NCBI GenBank assembly: GCA_956465555.1
Contig: OY101117.1
Coordinates: forward strand, 3,472,001 to 3,536,000
Direction of reading: 5' to 3'
DNA from: Nitzschia sp. pyKryTriq1
Lineage: Eukaryota > Bacillariophyta > Bacillariophyceae > Bacillariales > Bacillariaceae
DNA: 64,000 nucleotides
The position numbers were made by a program, and so were the translations under genes. Numbering within the stretch: the stretch's first letter is position 1; the number at the start of each line of letters is the position of its first letter. The notes beneath the pieces were generated by a model that made no database searches, had not been told where the DNA came from, and saw nothing but the letters and a program-made list of their open reading frames with translations. Positions 30,812 through 40,587 of this stretch are shown piece after piece.

Positions 30812-32290
30812 ATGACAAGATCCGCTATTACCATGACGAAGATACGATTATTATTGCTACTACTCGTAGTACTCGCACCTTTCTTCTCGCCTTCCGCTGG
30901 CGTGGCGGCGGCAAGCAACAACGATGAAGAAGACGAAGCGTCGCGATATGATTATCCAGCGAGAAAACGACGAGATCGAGTGTTATCATTATTCGAGCAA
31001 AGAGTGTTGGCACCAGAAAAAGAATCCGCCAGTGATAATTTTCGCAACGAAGAATCGACGTCCTCTCTCGTGGAGCCCTATCAACAAAAAGACGAAGTTC
31101 TCATTGCAGATGAAGATGTAAAACATCACTCGGAAGCTACGCCGCCCCTCACCAAGAATTCGACATTGGAAAAGGTCCTTCTTGATGATGCTACTACGAA
31201 TTCATCCGACACTGCGACCGATGAGGATAAAGCAGCGGCATCTCTTCCTGATGCTACTACGAATTCATCCGACACCGTGACGGACCAGGATAAGGCAGCG
31301 GCATCTTCCACGAACTCTTCTTCGGTTGGTGTTGGTGTTACGACTAGTGGAAAGAAGGACGATGAGGACGATGGAGACGACTCCAAATCCGACTCGAAAA
31401 AGTCCAAAAAGACCCCATCGCCCAGTGCTTCCCCGGCACCCTCATCCGAATCATCGAAAAAGTCAAAGAGCTCCAAGGACTCCTCCCCAACTAGCTCTCC
31501 GGCACCGACGTCGGAATCCAAAAAGTCCAAGAGCTCCAAAAGTTCCAAAGACGACGACTCCCCTACCAGCTCTCCAGCGCCCACTTCGAGTGATTCCAAA
31601 AAGTCCAGCAAGAGTTCCAAGAGTTCCAAAGGCTCCAAAAAAGGAAGCCAGACCTATCAAGGGAAGTATGTTCGGCTCCGAGACTATCGAAAATCCTGTT
31701 CTTCGAATGCCGGATGTATCAAGGATTTGAATGCTTTTTGTATGGGAGGAATGGATGTAGTACAAGAGTTTGAGGTAGAAGATTTGGGGACGGTGGCGAT
31801 TCATCTCGATATTGCGTGGGACTTTGCCAAGGCACCTTCGACATGTGGAACCGTATCGACAAAGGAGGAGACCCTGCTAGGCATTGGATGGCTTCCCATT
31901 ACCTTGGCCAACAGCTACGTATGTTATAGTGAATACGTCTACCGGATCCCAGAGTCTCCCAATCTGAACAATCAAACCTTTGCGGGTCGATTCCAAGTCG
32001 AACTACCCGACGGAGAGAAACTCGAGGGACAGATTTTGAGTGGAGCCGTCTGTGAACTCTTCTCCTCGGACGATGACAATGTCTACTTGAAAATGAACTC
32101 CTTTGCTATCCTCGCCATGATACCAGGCTACTCGGTATCATTACAATATCAACTGGATGAACGGGACATGGAGGTCATGGAAGTGTTGTCCGGAGCTCCG
32201 CACATTACCATGATGGAAGATGATTCCTACAATAGTGGACGATGGGATCACTTACTGCCCGTGACAGCTTCCATTCTTCAGGGGAAATAA
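30812..32290 (+). CDS. Secreted Ser/Lys-rich protein, silaffin/cingulin-like
   Basis: 492 aa, one exon. A signal peptide (IRLLLLLLVVLAPFFSPSAG) precedes an acidic region containing the RXL-like stretch YPARKRRDRVLSL. Residues about 185-275 are a Ser/Lys/Pro repeat region with many K-x-x-K and KKSK units (SKKSKKTPSPSASPAPSS, KKSKSSKSSKDD, SKKSSKSSKSSKGSKKG) separated by (S/T)SPAP spacers. Such lysine spacing in a secreted protein is the signature of diatom silaffins and cingulins, whose modified lysines and phosphoserines promote silica formation. A ~210-aa C-terminal domain with conserved Cys (YRKSCSSNAGC, FCMGGMD, STCGTVS, YVCYSEY, GAVCELF) follows; I do not recognise it. The silica role is inference; composition and signal peptide are seen. 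A start at 30833 is also possible. Confidence 0.75.
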   Translation: MTRSAITMTKIRLLLLLLVVLAPFFSPSAGVAAASNNDEEDEASRYDYPARKRRDRVLSLFEQRVLAPEKESASDNFRNEESTSSLVEPYQQKDEVLIADEDVKHHSEATPPLTKNSTLEKVLLDDATTNSSDTATDEDKAAASLPDATTNSSDTVTDQDKAAASSTNSSSVGVGVTTSGKKDDEDDGDDSKSDSKKSKKTPSPSASPAPSSESSKKSKSSKDSSPTSSPAPTSESKKSKSSKSSKDDDSPTSSPAPTSSDSKKSSKSSKSSKGSKKGSQTYQGKYVRLRDYRKSCSSNAGCIKDLNAFCMGGMDVVQEFEVEDLGTVAIHLDIAWDFAKAPSTCGTVSTKEETLLGIGWLPITLANSYVCYSEYVYRIPESPNLNNQTFAGRFQVELPDGEKLEGQILSGAVCELFSSDDDNVYLKMNSFAILAMIPGYSVSLQYQLDERDMEVMEVLSGAPHITMMEDDSYNSGRWDHLLPVTASILQGK

Positions 32291-32493
32291 TAATAACAAT
32301 AATAATAATAATACTGTAGAAAGGAACACAATGCGAAAGCGTTGCGATGTGCTAGACGTTCATTCGCAGCTAGGTCGCTATACGGTATACAGTCAAGATA
32401 AAGAGTATTCGCAATAATACTATATCATGGCAATTTTACTTCTACTAGTACTACTACTACTACTAGTCTATGATTCTAAACGTGAATATTAGT
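32291..32493. other. Short convergent intergenic region
   Basis: 203 bp between the ends of the silaffin-like and nuclease genes. Contains an AATAAT repeat after the stop (32287-32315) and a CTACTACTAC run (32440-32470). No gene. Confidence 0.4.
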
Positions 32494-35400
32494 TTAGTAC
32501 CACTCTTCCTCCTTGTAAACATAGCCGAGGTCTTCACAGGAACATTTGTTATGAGCATGGCACCATCGGTGGATGGCCTTGGCGACAGGGAGTCCAGATA
32601 TCGGACCGCACGTCGTGAGCCTGTGACGGCCTCCCCTGAGACGACATACGAGGGGAGGATCTCCTTGAAGTAAACCTGTCATATTAGACCATCCATCGTA
32701 ATGGAATGGTCCCGTCTGCGTAGTTCCACCGCTGAATGGGTTCTTTGTAATGTTTAAACTCTCCGCACGCGTGTAGAGCTCTTCTTTAAGGGATCCAGCA
32801 AAAGAGTCGTCGGCACTTGCACCCTGATGACTCGTCTCGCGAGGAGGCTTGTGTTGCTCCAAGACCAAACCCACCAACAAAGCACAGGGTCCCGTGTCGT
32901 GGTTCTTGGGAGAATACTGTCCGGCGGCCGCTCGATCTATCAATACTTGTGGACGACGGGGGCCCTTCAGCCGTAGTATCAAGTCAGCTATGGCACCCGA
33001 CTTCGGTAGTCCCCATTCAGAGCATTGCTGTTGCAACGCCTTCTTAGTCCATTTGGAGTAGTCGGCACTACTACTAGCACGAGCCCCACTGGTCGTACTT
33101 TCTTGACTGATAGTAACATCAGTCGGCGAAATACTCGTAGTGCTCTGGGCAGAAGAAGCAAGGCTCGAACTCGACGGGGCTAGTAGGTAGCGGTTGTGCT
33201 GCCTTGCGGTAGTAGCTGTTCCTTTGAGACGCGTGTCCAAAGCAATCGGCTGCAAGTCATCGGAAAGTTCCTCCAAAATGGCTTGTCGTTCTCGTTCTCG
33301 GCGAGCGGCCAGCCGCTGTTGCATGGCGTCCTTGGCCATGCGAGAAAAGTCCACTTCGGGAGGAATCTTCTTGACCAAGCTCTTGAATTCTTGGTAAGTA
33401 TACTTGACTTCTAATTCTCCCCCTTTGGCTTCTTGCAAGACTCGCGATGCCCATCGGGACAATTCGAACATGGAATTTTCCGGCGACGAAGTGCGCAAGA
33501 CATCAAAACCTTCCGTCTCCAGACTCTCAATCAATTGGTCAAACTCTTGTTTCGTAGTCTGGTACTTTTCGTGCCCAGTGTACCCTCCCGTGACTTGCTG
33601 CCGTTCGACCTTTCCTTCAATAATGTAGGCCATCCGACAAGTCGAATATCCAAAAATAAACTGGCCTTGATACATTCGTTTCTTTTGACTGGTCCATCGT
33701 CCATCGGCGATACTAATGACGACATCTTCCACGCTCTTGCGTTCCACCAGTAGAGGCAAGAGTTTGTTTCCAGCAAAGAAACAGTAGTCGCCAATGGACA
33801 AGGTGCCGACAAAATACGGCAAGCCGGTCATGTCCAGTTTGTTGCACATGCTGTGCAAGTTATGGGCCTCGCCTCCTCCCTCTTTACGATCGACGGCCAA
33901 ACAAATTCCCCGAAATTTCAATGGCTCGTCTCCCGCGTACAAATATTTGCTGGTCCGATAATGCCCTCCTGGGGCGGGAAAGGGTCGCGACCGCACTTGC
34001 AACGCTTTATGATAGCCTCGTGTCGTCAATTCGATAAAGGGTCGCCCTCCTTGGGCCTTGTGCTTTCGTAAGTACGGCATGGTATTGTCTTGGAGCGCCG
34101 CAAAGAGCTTTTGGATTTGCTTGTACTCGGCACTCCGAGTCGAAGGATCCTGATAATGTGCCGCTCCATTATCGGCATCTTGGACTCGCGTCAATCGGCC
34201 GGGACAGACACCACCACCACCACTACTACTACTCTTGAGCCGTTCATCGATCTGTGGAATCAATGTGGCCAAGGAGGCCCAACTACTTTTTTGAGTCAAG
34301 TGTTGCTCCAATTCCGAGTCCGATAGGGATGATAATGGGAATGATAAAGATGATGTCCTCGTAGACAATAGTACATGATCCAACATGGCCACCAAGGCTG
34401 CTTCGGCAATGGTATAAAAGGTTCGTTGCGGTCCCCGAAGAAATGATGTATTGGTGATTGTATTTCCCGTAGGCGCGACTCCTCCTCCGGGAGATGTCTT
34501 GATCCGATCCGCATGTTCTTGTTGCAACAAATCTTTGAGATCGGCGACTCCTCCCGAGCCCGAGCCTGATCCTGATCCCGAGCCTCGTCCCTTTAATCGT
34601 TCACAGTATTCGTCGGGAGACCGAATGGGAAATTCCACTTCGAGTGCCAAATAGACGAGTCGTGAGACCATGCGATCCAGTTGTCGTCCTTGATGAGAAT
34701 GATGGACGAGCTTCCGAGCGGCTTTCCAAAATACGATACAATACTGGGCTCTAACATCCGGGTAGGATTTGGTCTGATCCAATAGTCGGGGATAGTGGTA
34801 CAATGGCTTGGTGTTGGTGATGTTGGTGTTGGGAGACCTCGAAGAGAGTGATGACGATGCTGGTAGTGGTACTGGTAGTGGTACTGGTACTGGCACTGAT
34901 GATGATTGGACCAAGGTCGTAGAGGTAGTAGTAGTAGTAGTAGTAGAGGTAGAGGGTCCTGGTGGAGCCGTACGAGTTGATTTGAGATAGGGATTCTTGG
35001 GAGGTGGTGGTTTCGTGGTTGTTGCCTGATGCTTGTGGGCCGGCTGCTGCTGGTGGTGGTAGGGTCGTTCCATGGTACCCGGAGTAACGGCGGAAGCACT
35101 ACTTGTAGCAGTAGCAGTAGCAGTAGCAGTAGCAGTACGTGGAGTCATTTTGGGCGGCACCGACGACAACAACAAGCGTTGGTGATGATCATTGTCACTG
35201 CCATCATCATCATCATCATCATCAATATCAATCGAAATCACAACATTCCTACTGCTCGAACCATAGCTGTGGTGTTGGTTGTTGTTGTTGGTGGTGGTGA
35301 ATGATGGTCTCGTCGTCGTCGTCGTCGTCGTAGTGCCGGTAGTGCCGGTAGTACTGGTATACGCCGTACTACTCATAGAGCAGCCGCTGACGTCGTGCGG

Positions 35401-36094
35401 CTGCGACTGCGGCGGCTGCGGTTGGGACTTTTTCTTTTTCGTCAAGCCGCTCGACATTTTCAAAATGGCGGCGTCGTTGTCGACATCATCATCATCATCA
35501 TCGGAAGAGTCGTCATCCAAGGAGTTCATGGGAGCCAGCAGCTTTCGCTTCTTGCTGTAGTTGTAGTTGCTGTAGTTGTAGTTGAAGCTGTTGTTAGCAG
35601 CGTGGTAGTTGTTGGAGCTGCTATTACTACTACTAGTAGACCGTGCCAGTAGTAGTAGCTGTGGTGCTGGTGGTGGTGGTGGTGGTGGTGCTGGTTTGAC
35701 CTCCAAGACTTGGATTTCCATATCGCTATCATCGCTATCATCATCGCTATCATCATCGTGATCATCATCATCATCATCATCCTTCTCATTGTCATTGTCA
35801 TTGTCCTTTCCATCCTTCTTCATCATTGCGTTCGGCGGATGTTGATGATAAAGACTCCTCTGTCGTTGTGGCAGCAAGACTCGATCAGCAGCAGCAGCAG
35901 CAGCAGCAGCGCTGTCATTCTCATCCTCCGAGAGAAATTCAGCAATGCTATCATGGTCGTCGTCATAGTGGTGTTCGTCATGGTGGTGTTCGTCATCATT
36001 CCCATCACCATTCACAGCACTCCCCGACGAGGACTTAGGATGAGCAGCAGCAGCAGCAGCAGCATGAGCAGCAGCAGCATGAGCATCAGCAGCC

Positions 36095-36125
<31 letters not shown>

Positions 36126-36231
36126 CCTCCTGATCGTCTTCTTCCTGCTTCGTTTCATCTACTTCGTCTTCGTCTTCGTCTTCGCTGCTGCTGCTGCTAC
36201 ACAGAACAATGGCATTTTGGAATGAGGACAT
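32494..36231 (-). CDS. MUS81-like ERCC4-domain endonuclease with SAP domain
   Basis: XPF/MUS81 nucleases cut branched DNA in recombination and fork repair. This single-exon frame is 1245 aa. The first ~470 residues are acidic and low-complexity (poly-Asp, -Ser, -Ala, -Thr) with an EVKP/IQVLEV patch. The nuclease core begins about 780 with ICLAVDRKEGG and holds the catalytic motif VERKSVEDVVISIADGRW (ERK-x3-D, Glu near 830), then QKKRMYQGQFIFG and AYIIEGKVERQQ as in MUS81. A winged-helix-like region precedes it (RTFYTIAEAALVAML). A SAP DNA-binding motif lies near 1060-1095 (ALQQQCSEWGLPKSGAIADL), which is not usual for MUS81. The C-terminal 120 residues are Cys/His-containing (HRWCHAHNKCSCEDLGYVY). 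The nuclease class is firm; orthology to MUS81 is probable. Confidence 0.85.
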
Positions 36232-36734
36232 GATAATGATAATGATGATAATACTGTATGGATGGATACTGCAGCAGCGTGCGTGGACTGTTTTTTATAT
36301 CGCACAATAATAATAATTAATCTACTAGCTAGTAGTAGAAGCAGATAGATGACGGAAAAAGTCCGGCATCATATCATGCTATTATTATTATCGAATGAAT
36401 GAATGATGGAGGCACCTATCGCACACAGCAAGGATAACAAAAAATGCTGCTCCCTCCCTCCCACTTATGTACATAATACAGACGAAAACCTGGCTGGATC
36501 GCGCCGTCTTTTTTTTCTCTGGCGGCCCGCGCGCATGACGCACGAGGTACGGACGGTACAGTACTACATACAGTATGTATGTACTGTTCTATTTCTACAG
36601 TAACAGTTCGTGTACAGTACGTGGTATGTACTGTAAGTGCTGCTGCACGGAAGTATCGCGTTTTTTTTGGCGCGCAGAAGATACAGCAGTACAGTAGTAC
36701 CTGTCCCCCCCCCCTGGACTCCTACCCCACCAGC
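36232..36734. other. Intergenic region upstream of the nuclease gene and left of the transposon
   Basis: Contains ATA/TAA repeats, GTACAGTAC-type motifs (36555-36635) and a short poly-C tract (36706-36715). No gene supported. Confidence 0.4.
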
Positions 36735-36737
36735 ACT

Positions 36738-37040
36738 GAGGCTGCGGGAACGTGATGTTCGTTCCCCCACGCGCATCTCCGTTCCCGCAGGCGCGGCTCA
36801 CCCCTTAGTAAAAAAATTCCATTCCCGCAAGTGCATGACAGGACCTGCGGGAATCGAATCTTCCGTTCCCTCAGGCTGCGGGAATTCCCGCAGCCTGAGG
36901 GAATCTGGCGGGAATTCCCGTAGGCTGCGGGAATTCCCGCAGATCTGCGGGAATTCCCGCAGACCTGAGGGAATTGCCGCAGCCTGCGGGAACGAACATG
37001 CACCTGGGGGAACGCACATGCACCTGAGGGAACGAACATG
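36738..37040. repeat. Left terminal inverted repeat with GGGAATTCCCGC array
   Basis: The outer part pairs with the right end. The inner part is an array of the palindrome CTGCGGGAATTCCCGCAG and its variants, each separated by CTGAGG or CCTGCGGG units, then GGGAACGAACATGCACCTG units at 36990-37040. Each unit can fold on itself and pair with any other. Confidence 0.85.
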
Positions 37041-37387
37041 CACCTGGGGGAACGAAACAGGCACCGACCAGCACTGTACCGGTAGAGCAGTACAGGACTC
37101 GTACAGTACAAGTACCCGAGTAACGGTCAGGTAACGCGTTGGGATGACCTCACGATCTTCAAGATCGTGACGAGGCGATGCCATGCTGCCCGCGGGCGGG
37201 AGATGGGACATCATCAACAACAAGTCGTCGTTGACTTTATTTTCGTTATTTTGATGCTTTGGGAATAGTTTGATGCAGTTGAACAAAATGGTTTCGATGC
37301 CGTTGGAGTGCTTTTTGGCGCTAGTCCACGATGATCGTGGACTGGCGCCAAGAGTAGAACTACAATTCTGTTATACTGCTAAAAATT

Positions 37388-37759
37388 ATGCCACTAGCAG
37401 GAGCTGCGGACGGCCGCCCCCTTCGGCGGTACCACGATGACGACGATGGCGTTGAGGGTGGAGCTGAAGATGCGGATCTTTGGGATGGTGATGATGACGA
37501 GCCTCCACCGTTGGAAGCAGCAGCCGAGGTTGTTATTGGTCGGATCGATGATCTGGTGATTATTCTAGGCTATTGGCAGGACGATGACACTTCGACTTCC
37601 TCGGAGGGGGAAAATGATGAGGAAAATGACACTTCGGATGGCACTTTGGAGGGCGACGGCAATTTGGAGTACGAAGAGCATGGTGAATCTCCCTGGAGGA
37701 GGCGGGAGGAAGAGGACGTTGGTGATGATGCATCTAACACCGAGAACTATATGCCATAG
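37388..37759 (+). CDS. Acidic accessory protein of the transposon (possible)
   Basis: 123 aa starting MPLAGAADGRPLRR, then very acidic stretches (RYHDDDDGVEGGAEDADL, SEGENDEENDTSDG, EEEDVGDDASNTEN). No domain is recognised. It lies inside the element on the strand opposite the transposase and has an intact frame, so it could be the second protein that Harbinger-type elements often carry. It lacks a visible Myb-like motif and could be chance coding in a biased sequence. Confidence 0.4.
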   Translation: MPLAGAADGRPLRRYHDDDDGVEGGAEDADLWDGDDDEPPPLEAAAEVVIGRIDDLVIILGYWQDDDTSTSSEGENDEENDTSDGTLEGDGNLEYEEHGESPWRRREEEDVGDDASNTENYMP

Positions 37760-38150
37760 TTTGCTTGCTGCGAGATCAACGAGTACCAGTAGTTGTGACG
37801 TGTCGTGACTCTGACACAAGTGCGAGTACTGCACTTGTTATCGAGTACTGCACTTGTTCTCGACAACGTAAGAAATGTTCTACAAATGGAGGGCACAGAC
37901 GATAAAGTACAGACACCAACGTGGTGGCTCTTATTGCTAGTAACGACTTGGAATCAGAGATAACTTTACTGTAGACTCGTCTTCGGTACGCGATTCGTAT
38001 TCCTCCTACTAGAGTACTAGCTTAGAGTGTACAAAAGCTATAGATGTTATGTTGCGACAAAATAGGTGGCGCGAAGGGAGCCATCATGTCGTGACGACAA
38101 AAGTGGCGCGGAAGGAGGAGTCATCTGTGGGACGAAGTACTCGTAGAATG

Positions 38151-39365
38151 TTACAACATGGCTCTCTCCGCGCCACTTTTTTGCTGCAAGAAAATCTCAA
38201 GAGCCTCCACGCCGCTTTCAAGCACCACAAGCGGCGCGGAGGAAGAGCATGTCGTGACGACAAAAGTGGCGCGGAAGGAGGAGGAGTCTGTGGGACGAAG
38301 TACAGTACTCGTATAGAGGGTACGATAGTTCAACTCCATTGCCACCTCAGTGATAACACACACCGCTTTGAACATGTGTTCGTGGTCCTTGATCTTTTCT
38401 TCTGGTGAACCTTTCCCCTTGTAGGTCTCTCTAACACAACCAAAAAACTTCAAACGCTTGTTGAGCGACTCGTGACGACCCTCAATTCGTTTCTCCAGAT
38501 CTGGTTCAGACCCGCCCATCATTCCGGGACATTTGATGTATTCAGGAGCCTCACCAATATAGATTTTATCGGCCTGGCAGCGTTCTCCAGCATCCAACAT
38601 GTGCATAAGGGACTGCCGGAAAATCTGAAGATCGTTCCAATCTCCTGGCAGAAACGGTCCATTCACCCAGACAATCCTGTCTGTGACGAGCGATACCGCA
38701 ATTTCGTATCGCAGTGCCGGACCATTGAACTTCTTCGTGTACAATGCCTTGTTGATCTTTGTCTTGCCAGGATTGTTTGGATCGGCAATCCTAATTTGTT
38801 GGAACGGACAGTCGGTGCAATCTACTGAAGTCAGGCAGTCATGGCCGACATCGCCGATCTTCCTGTTTTCCCAAAGGATCACAGTATCGAAAAGCTCATA
38901 GATCTCCCGAATAAATGCTGACGCCCACTTTCGAAATGTCTTGGGATCTGGTTTCTTGTTACGAGGCCCGTGTTTAAAGTGCTTGCACATACTTGACTCT
39001 GATGAATAGCACTTCAACTTGTGGAGCGCCCACAGCAAGTGGTGCTTTTCTGCTGTACCACTTTCAGGCAATGAATCCAGACGATCGGCAAGAAGTTCCC
39101 AAATTTTAGCAATCACTATGACTGGAACGCCATAATCGGTGATGCATTCCCTTTCTCTTGTGTTTGAAGCTTTTGAGAGGCTGTCGCCTGCGTACTCGCA
39201 GAGGAGCTCCTCAAACTCCAGAACAAGTTCTGCTCCTGGCAAGTTCATCTGATTCGAGCGCCTGACCTCATCTCGAACGGTCAGCTTGGCCATTGCCTCA
39301 GCCAAAAAAATCTCGTTCGACATCTCGAATGTTGGTATGCGTGTTTTCTGAGCAGCGTCGTCCAT
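38151..39365 (-). CDS. DDE-superfamily transposase (Harbinger/IS5-like)
   Basis: 404 aa in one frame. The N-terminal half is helical with FRKWASAFIREIYELFD. Catalytic candidates in order: Asp in CLTSVDCTDCPFQQIR, Asp in WVNGPFLPGDWNDLQIFRQ, and Glu in EGRHESLNKRLKFFG; YTKKFNGPALRYEIAVSL between the first two is typical of DDE_4-type transposases. The last ~45 residues (from about VLRPTDSSSF) run into a duplicated internal sequence and may not be the original C-terminus. It would act in the nucleus on the surrounding inverted repeats. The start at 39365 (MDDAAQKTR) is the first ATG and lies just inside the right terminal repeat. Confidence 0.85.
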   Translation of the reverse strand: MDDAAQKTRIPTFEMSNEIFLAEAMAKLTVRDEVRRSNQMNLPGAELVLEFEELLCEYAGDSLSKASNTRERECITDYGVPVIVIAKIWELLADRLDSLPESGTAEKHHLLWALHKLKCYSSESSMCKHFKHGPRNKKPDPKTFRKWASAFIREIYELFDTVILWENRKIGDVGHDCLTSVDCTDCPFQQIRIADPNNPGKTKINKALYTKKFNGPALRYEIAVSLVTDRIVWVNGPFLPGDWNDLQIFRQSLMHMLDAGERCQADKIYIGEAPEYIKCPGMMGGSEPDLEKRIEGRHESLNKRLKFFGCVRETYKGKGSPEEKIKDHEHMFKAVCVITEVAMELNYRTLYTSTVLRPTDSSSFRATFVVTTCSSSAPLVVLESGVEALEIFLQQKSGAERAML

Positions 39366-39449
39366 CGTCCATCGACTGCTGCCGTAGCAACGGATGGCGA
39401 TGGCACGATGACCAGCAACGGATCCAAGCTAAGGCAAACGGAAAGCAAC

Positions 39450-39732
39450 GTAGATCCTGCGGGAATCGATGTGGACTTGAGGGAACGAAAATGCACCTGC
39501 GGGAATTCCCGCAGACCTGCGGTAATAGCCGCAGCCTGCGGGAATTCCCGCAGACCTGCGGTAATAGCCGCAGCCTGGGGGAATTCCCGCGCGCCTGAGG
39601 GAACGGAAAATTCGATTCCCGCAGGTCCTGCTATTCACTTGCGGGAATCGAATTTTTTTACCAAGGGGTGGAGCTGCGCCTGCGGGAACGGAGATGCGCC
39701 TGGGGGAACGAACATCACGTTCCCGCAGCCTC
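39450..39732. repeat. Right terminal inverted repeat with GGGAATTCCCGC array
   Basis: Inverted partner of 36738-37040. It has the same palindromic units (CTGCGGGAATTCCCGCAG at about 39508 and 39538) but alternates them with CTGCGGTAATAGCCGCAG, a diverged unit not seen on the left. Confidence 0.85.
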
Positions 39733-39735
39733 ACT

Positions 39736-40587
39736 GTTGCAGGATAAATAATTTACATATGCCTGCATAATATTTTGCACGTGCCAGGACTGCTGCATCT
39801 ACTAGGGGTGCAAAAGTTGCAACATGACTCAATGAATCATTCCCCCTGCAACCGACACTCGTCCACACTAGTCTCCAAATACATCTCCAGAGGCAATCCT
39901 ATCCTCACCGATTCTGTCAAAGAGTTGAAGAAATCAATTACAAAAGAGAGCAAACGTCGTAAGTACGCACCATGGAAGCTTCCGGTGGTCATAATTCATG
40001 AACTACACCAGATCTGAAGACGACCAAAATATCATTGAAAAGCTTAAGATCTGTTTATTTATTATATGTTAAAACCCAAAAATCCATTTTTTAGCCGTTT
40101 GGGAGGGTTTGTCTTAGGCTTCATTTTAACTTGGCCAGTCTTATATATGCCTTTAATGAAGAACGTGCATGACGGACAGACGTGACAGATTCCGTTTTTG
40201 TGAGTTTGTGAACCGTTCCAGGAAACCGTGCCTCCCGCTACCAATCCGCTGGCCACAACTCCAGTGTTATGGGCAGAAAAGGCCTCTTTTCGTCAGAAGC
40301 TTACTGGACTGCTGACTACGTGGCCGGAGGGTTGCCTTTTTTTACCACACAATAGACACAAAATAAGATATCTGCTGCACATAGTAAGTACATACCTGTA
40401 GACAACAGAGGACCCCACACCCGCACCCGCGTGCCCTACCTGAATTGATTGTACCACACCAAAACCAAAACCAAAACTACCACCACCACCACCACTGTAT
40501 TAGTTCTCCTCGCACGAACAGATAGTACTGTAGTATGTAGTTGAGTATTATCTACTATATTACTCGTGCTCAATATCATCTTTCATC
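39736..40587. other. Intergenic region right of the transposon
   Basis: Two short open frames occur, plus 39775-40017 (80 aa) and minus 40062-40256 (64 aa, with a CHVCPSC cluster). Neither is recognised and I do not support them as genes. The last 200 bp before the glycosyltransferase contain CCAAAA and CCACCA repeats. Confidence 0.4.

Larger units (their letters stand above)
36738..39732. mobile_element. DDE DNA transposon with long composite terminal inverted repeats
   Basis: A 2995-bp element. Both ends begin GAGGCTGCGGGAACGTGATG when read inward, and the outer ~165 bp of each end are near-perfect inverted copies. A 3-bp direct repeat ACT flanks it (36735-36737 and 39733-39735), as expected for PIF/Harbinger-like (IS5-type) elements. 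Inside are a minus-strand DDE transposase (38151-39365) and a plus-strand acidic frame (37388-37759). The element also carries internal hairpins (37151-37169 and about 37315-37351) and a ~60-bp direct repeat (from about 38087 and 38251). The triad and both ends are present, so it may have been active recently. The class is inferred from protein look and target duplication size. Confidence 0.85.

Noticed and set aside
33404-33812. Open frames of 70-110 aa on both strands inside the MUS81-like gene
   Set aside because: They are shadows of the conserved ERCC4 coding frame.
36880-37040. GGGAATTCCCGC array looking like a CRISPR or satellite
   Set aside because: Its inverted counterpart at 39450-39732 and the transposase in between show it is a transposon end.
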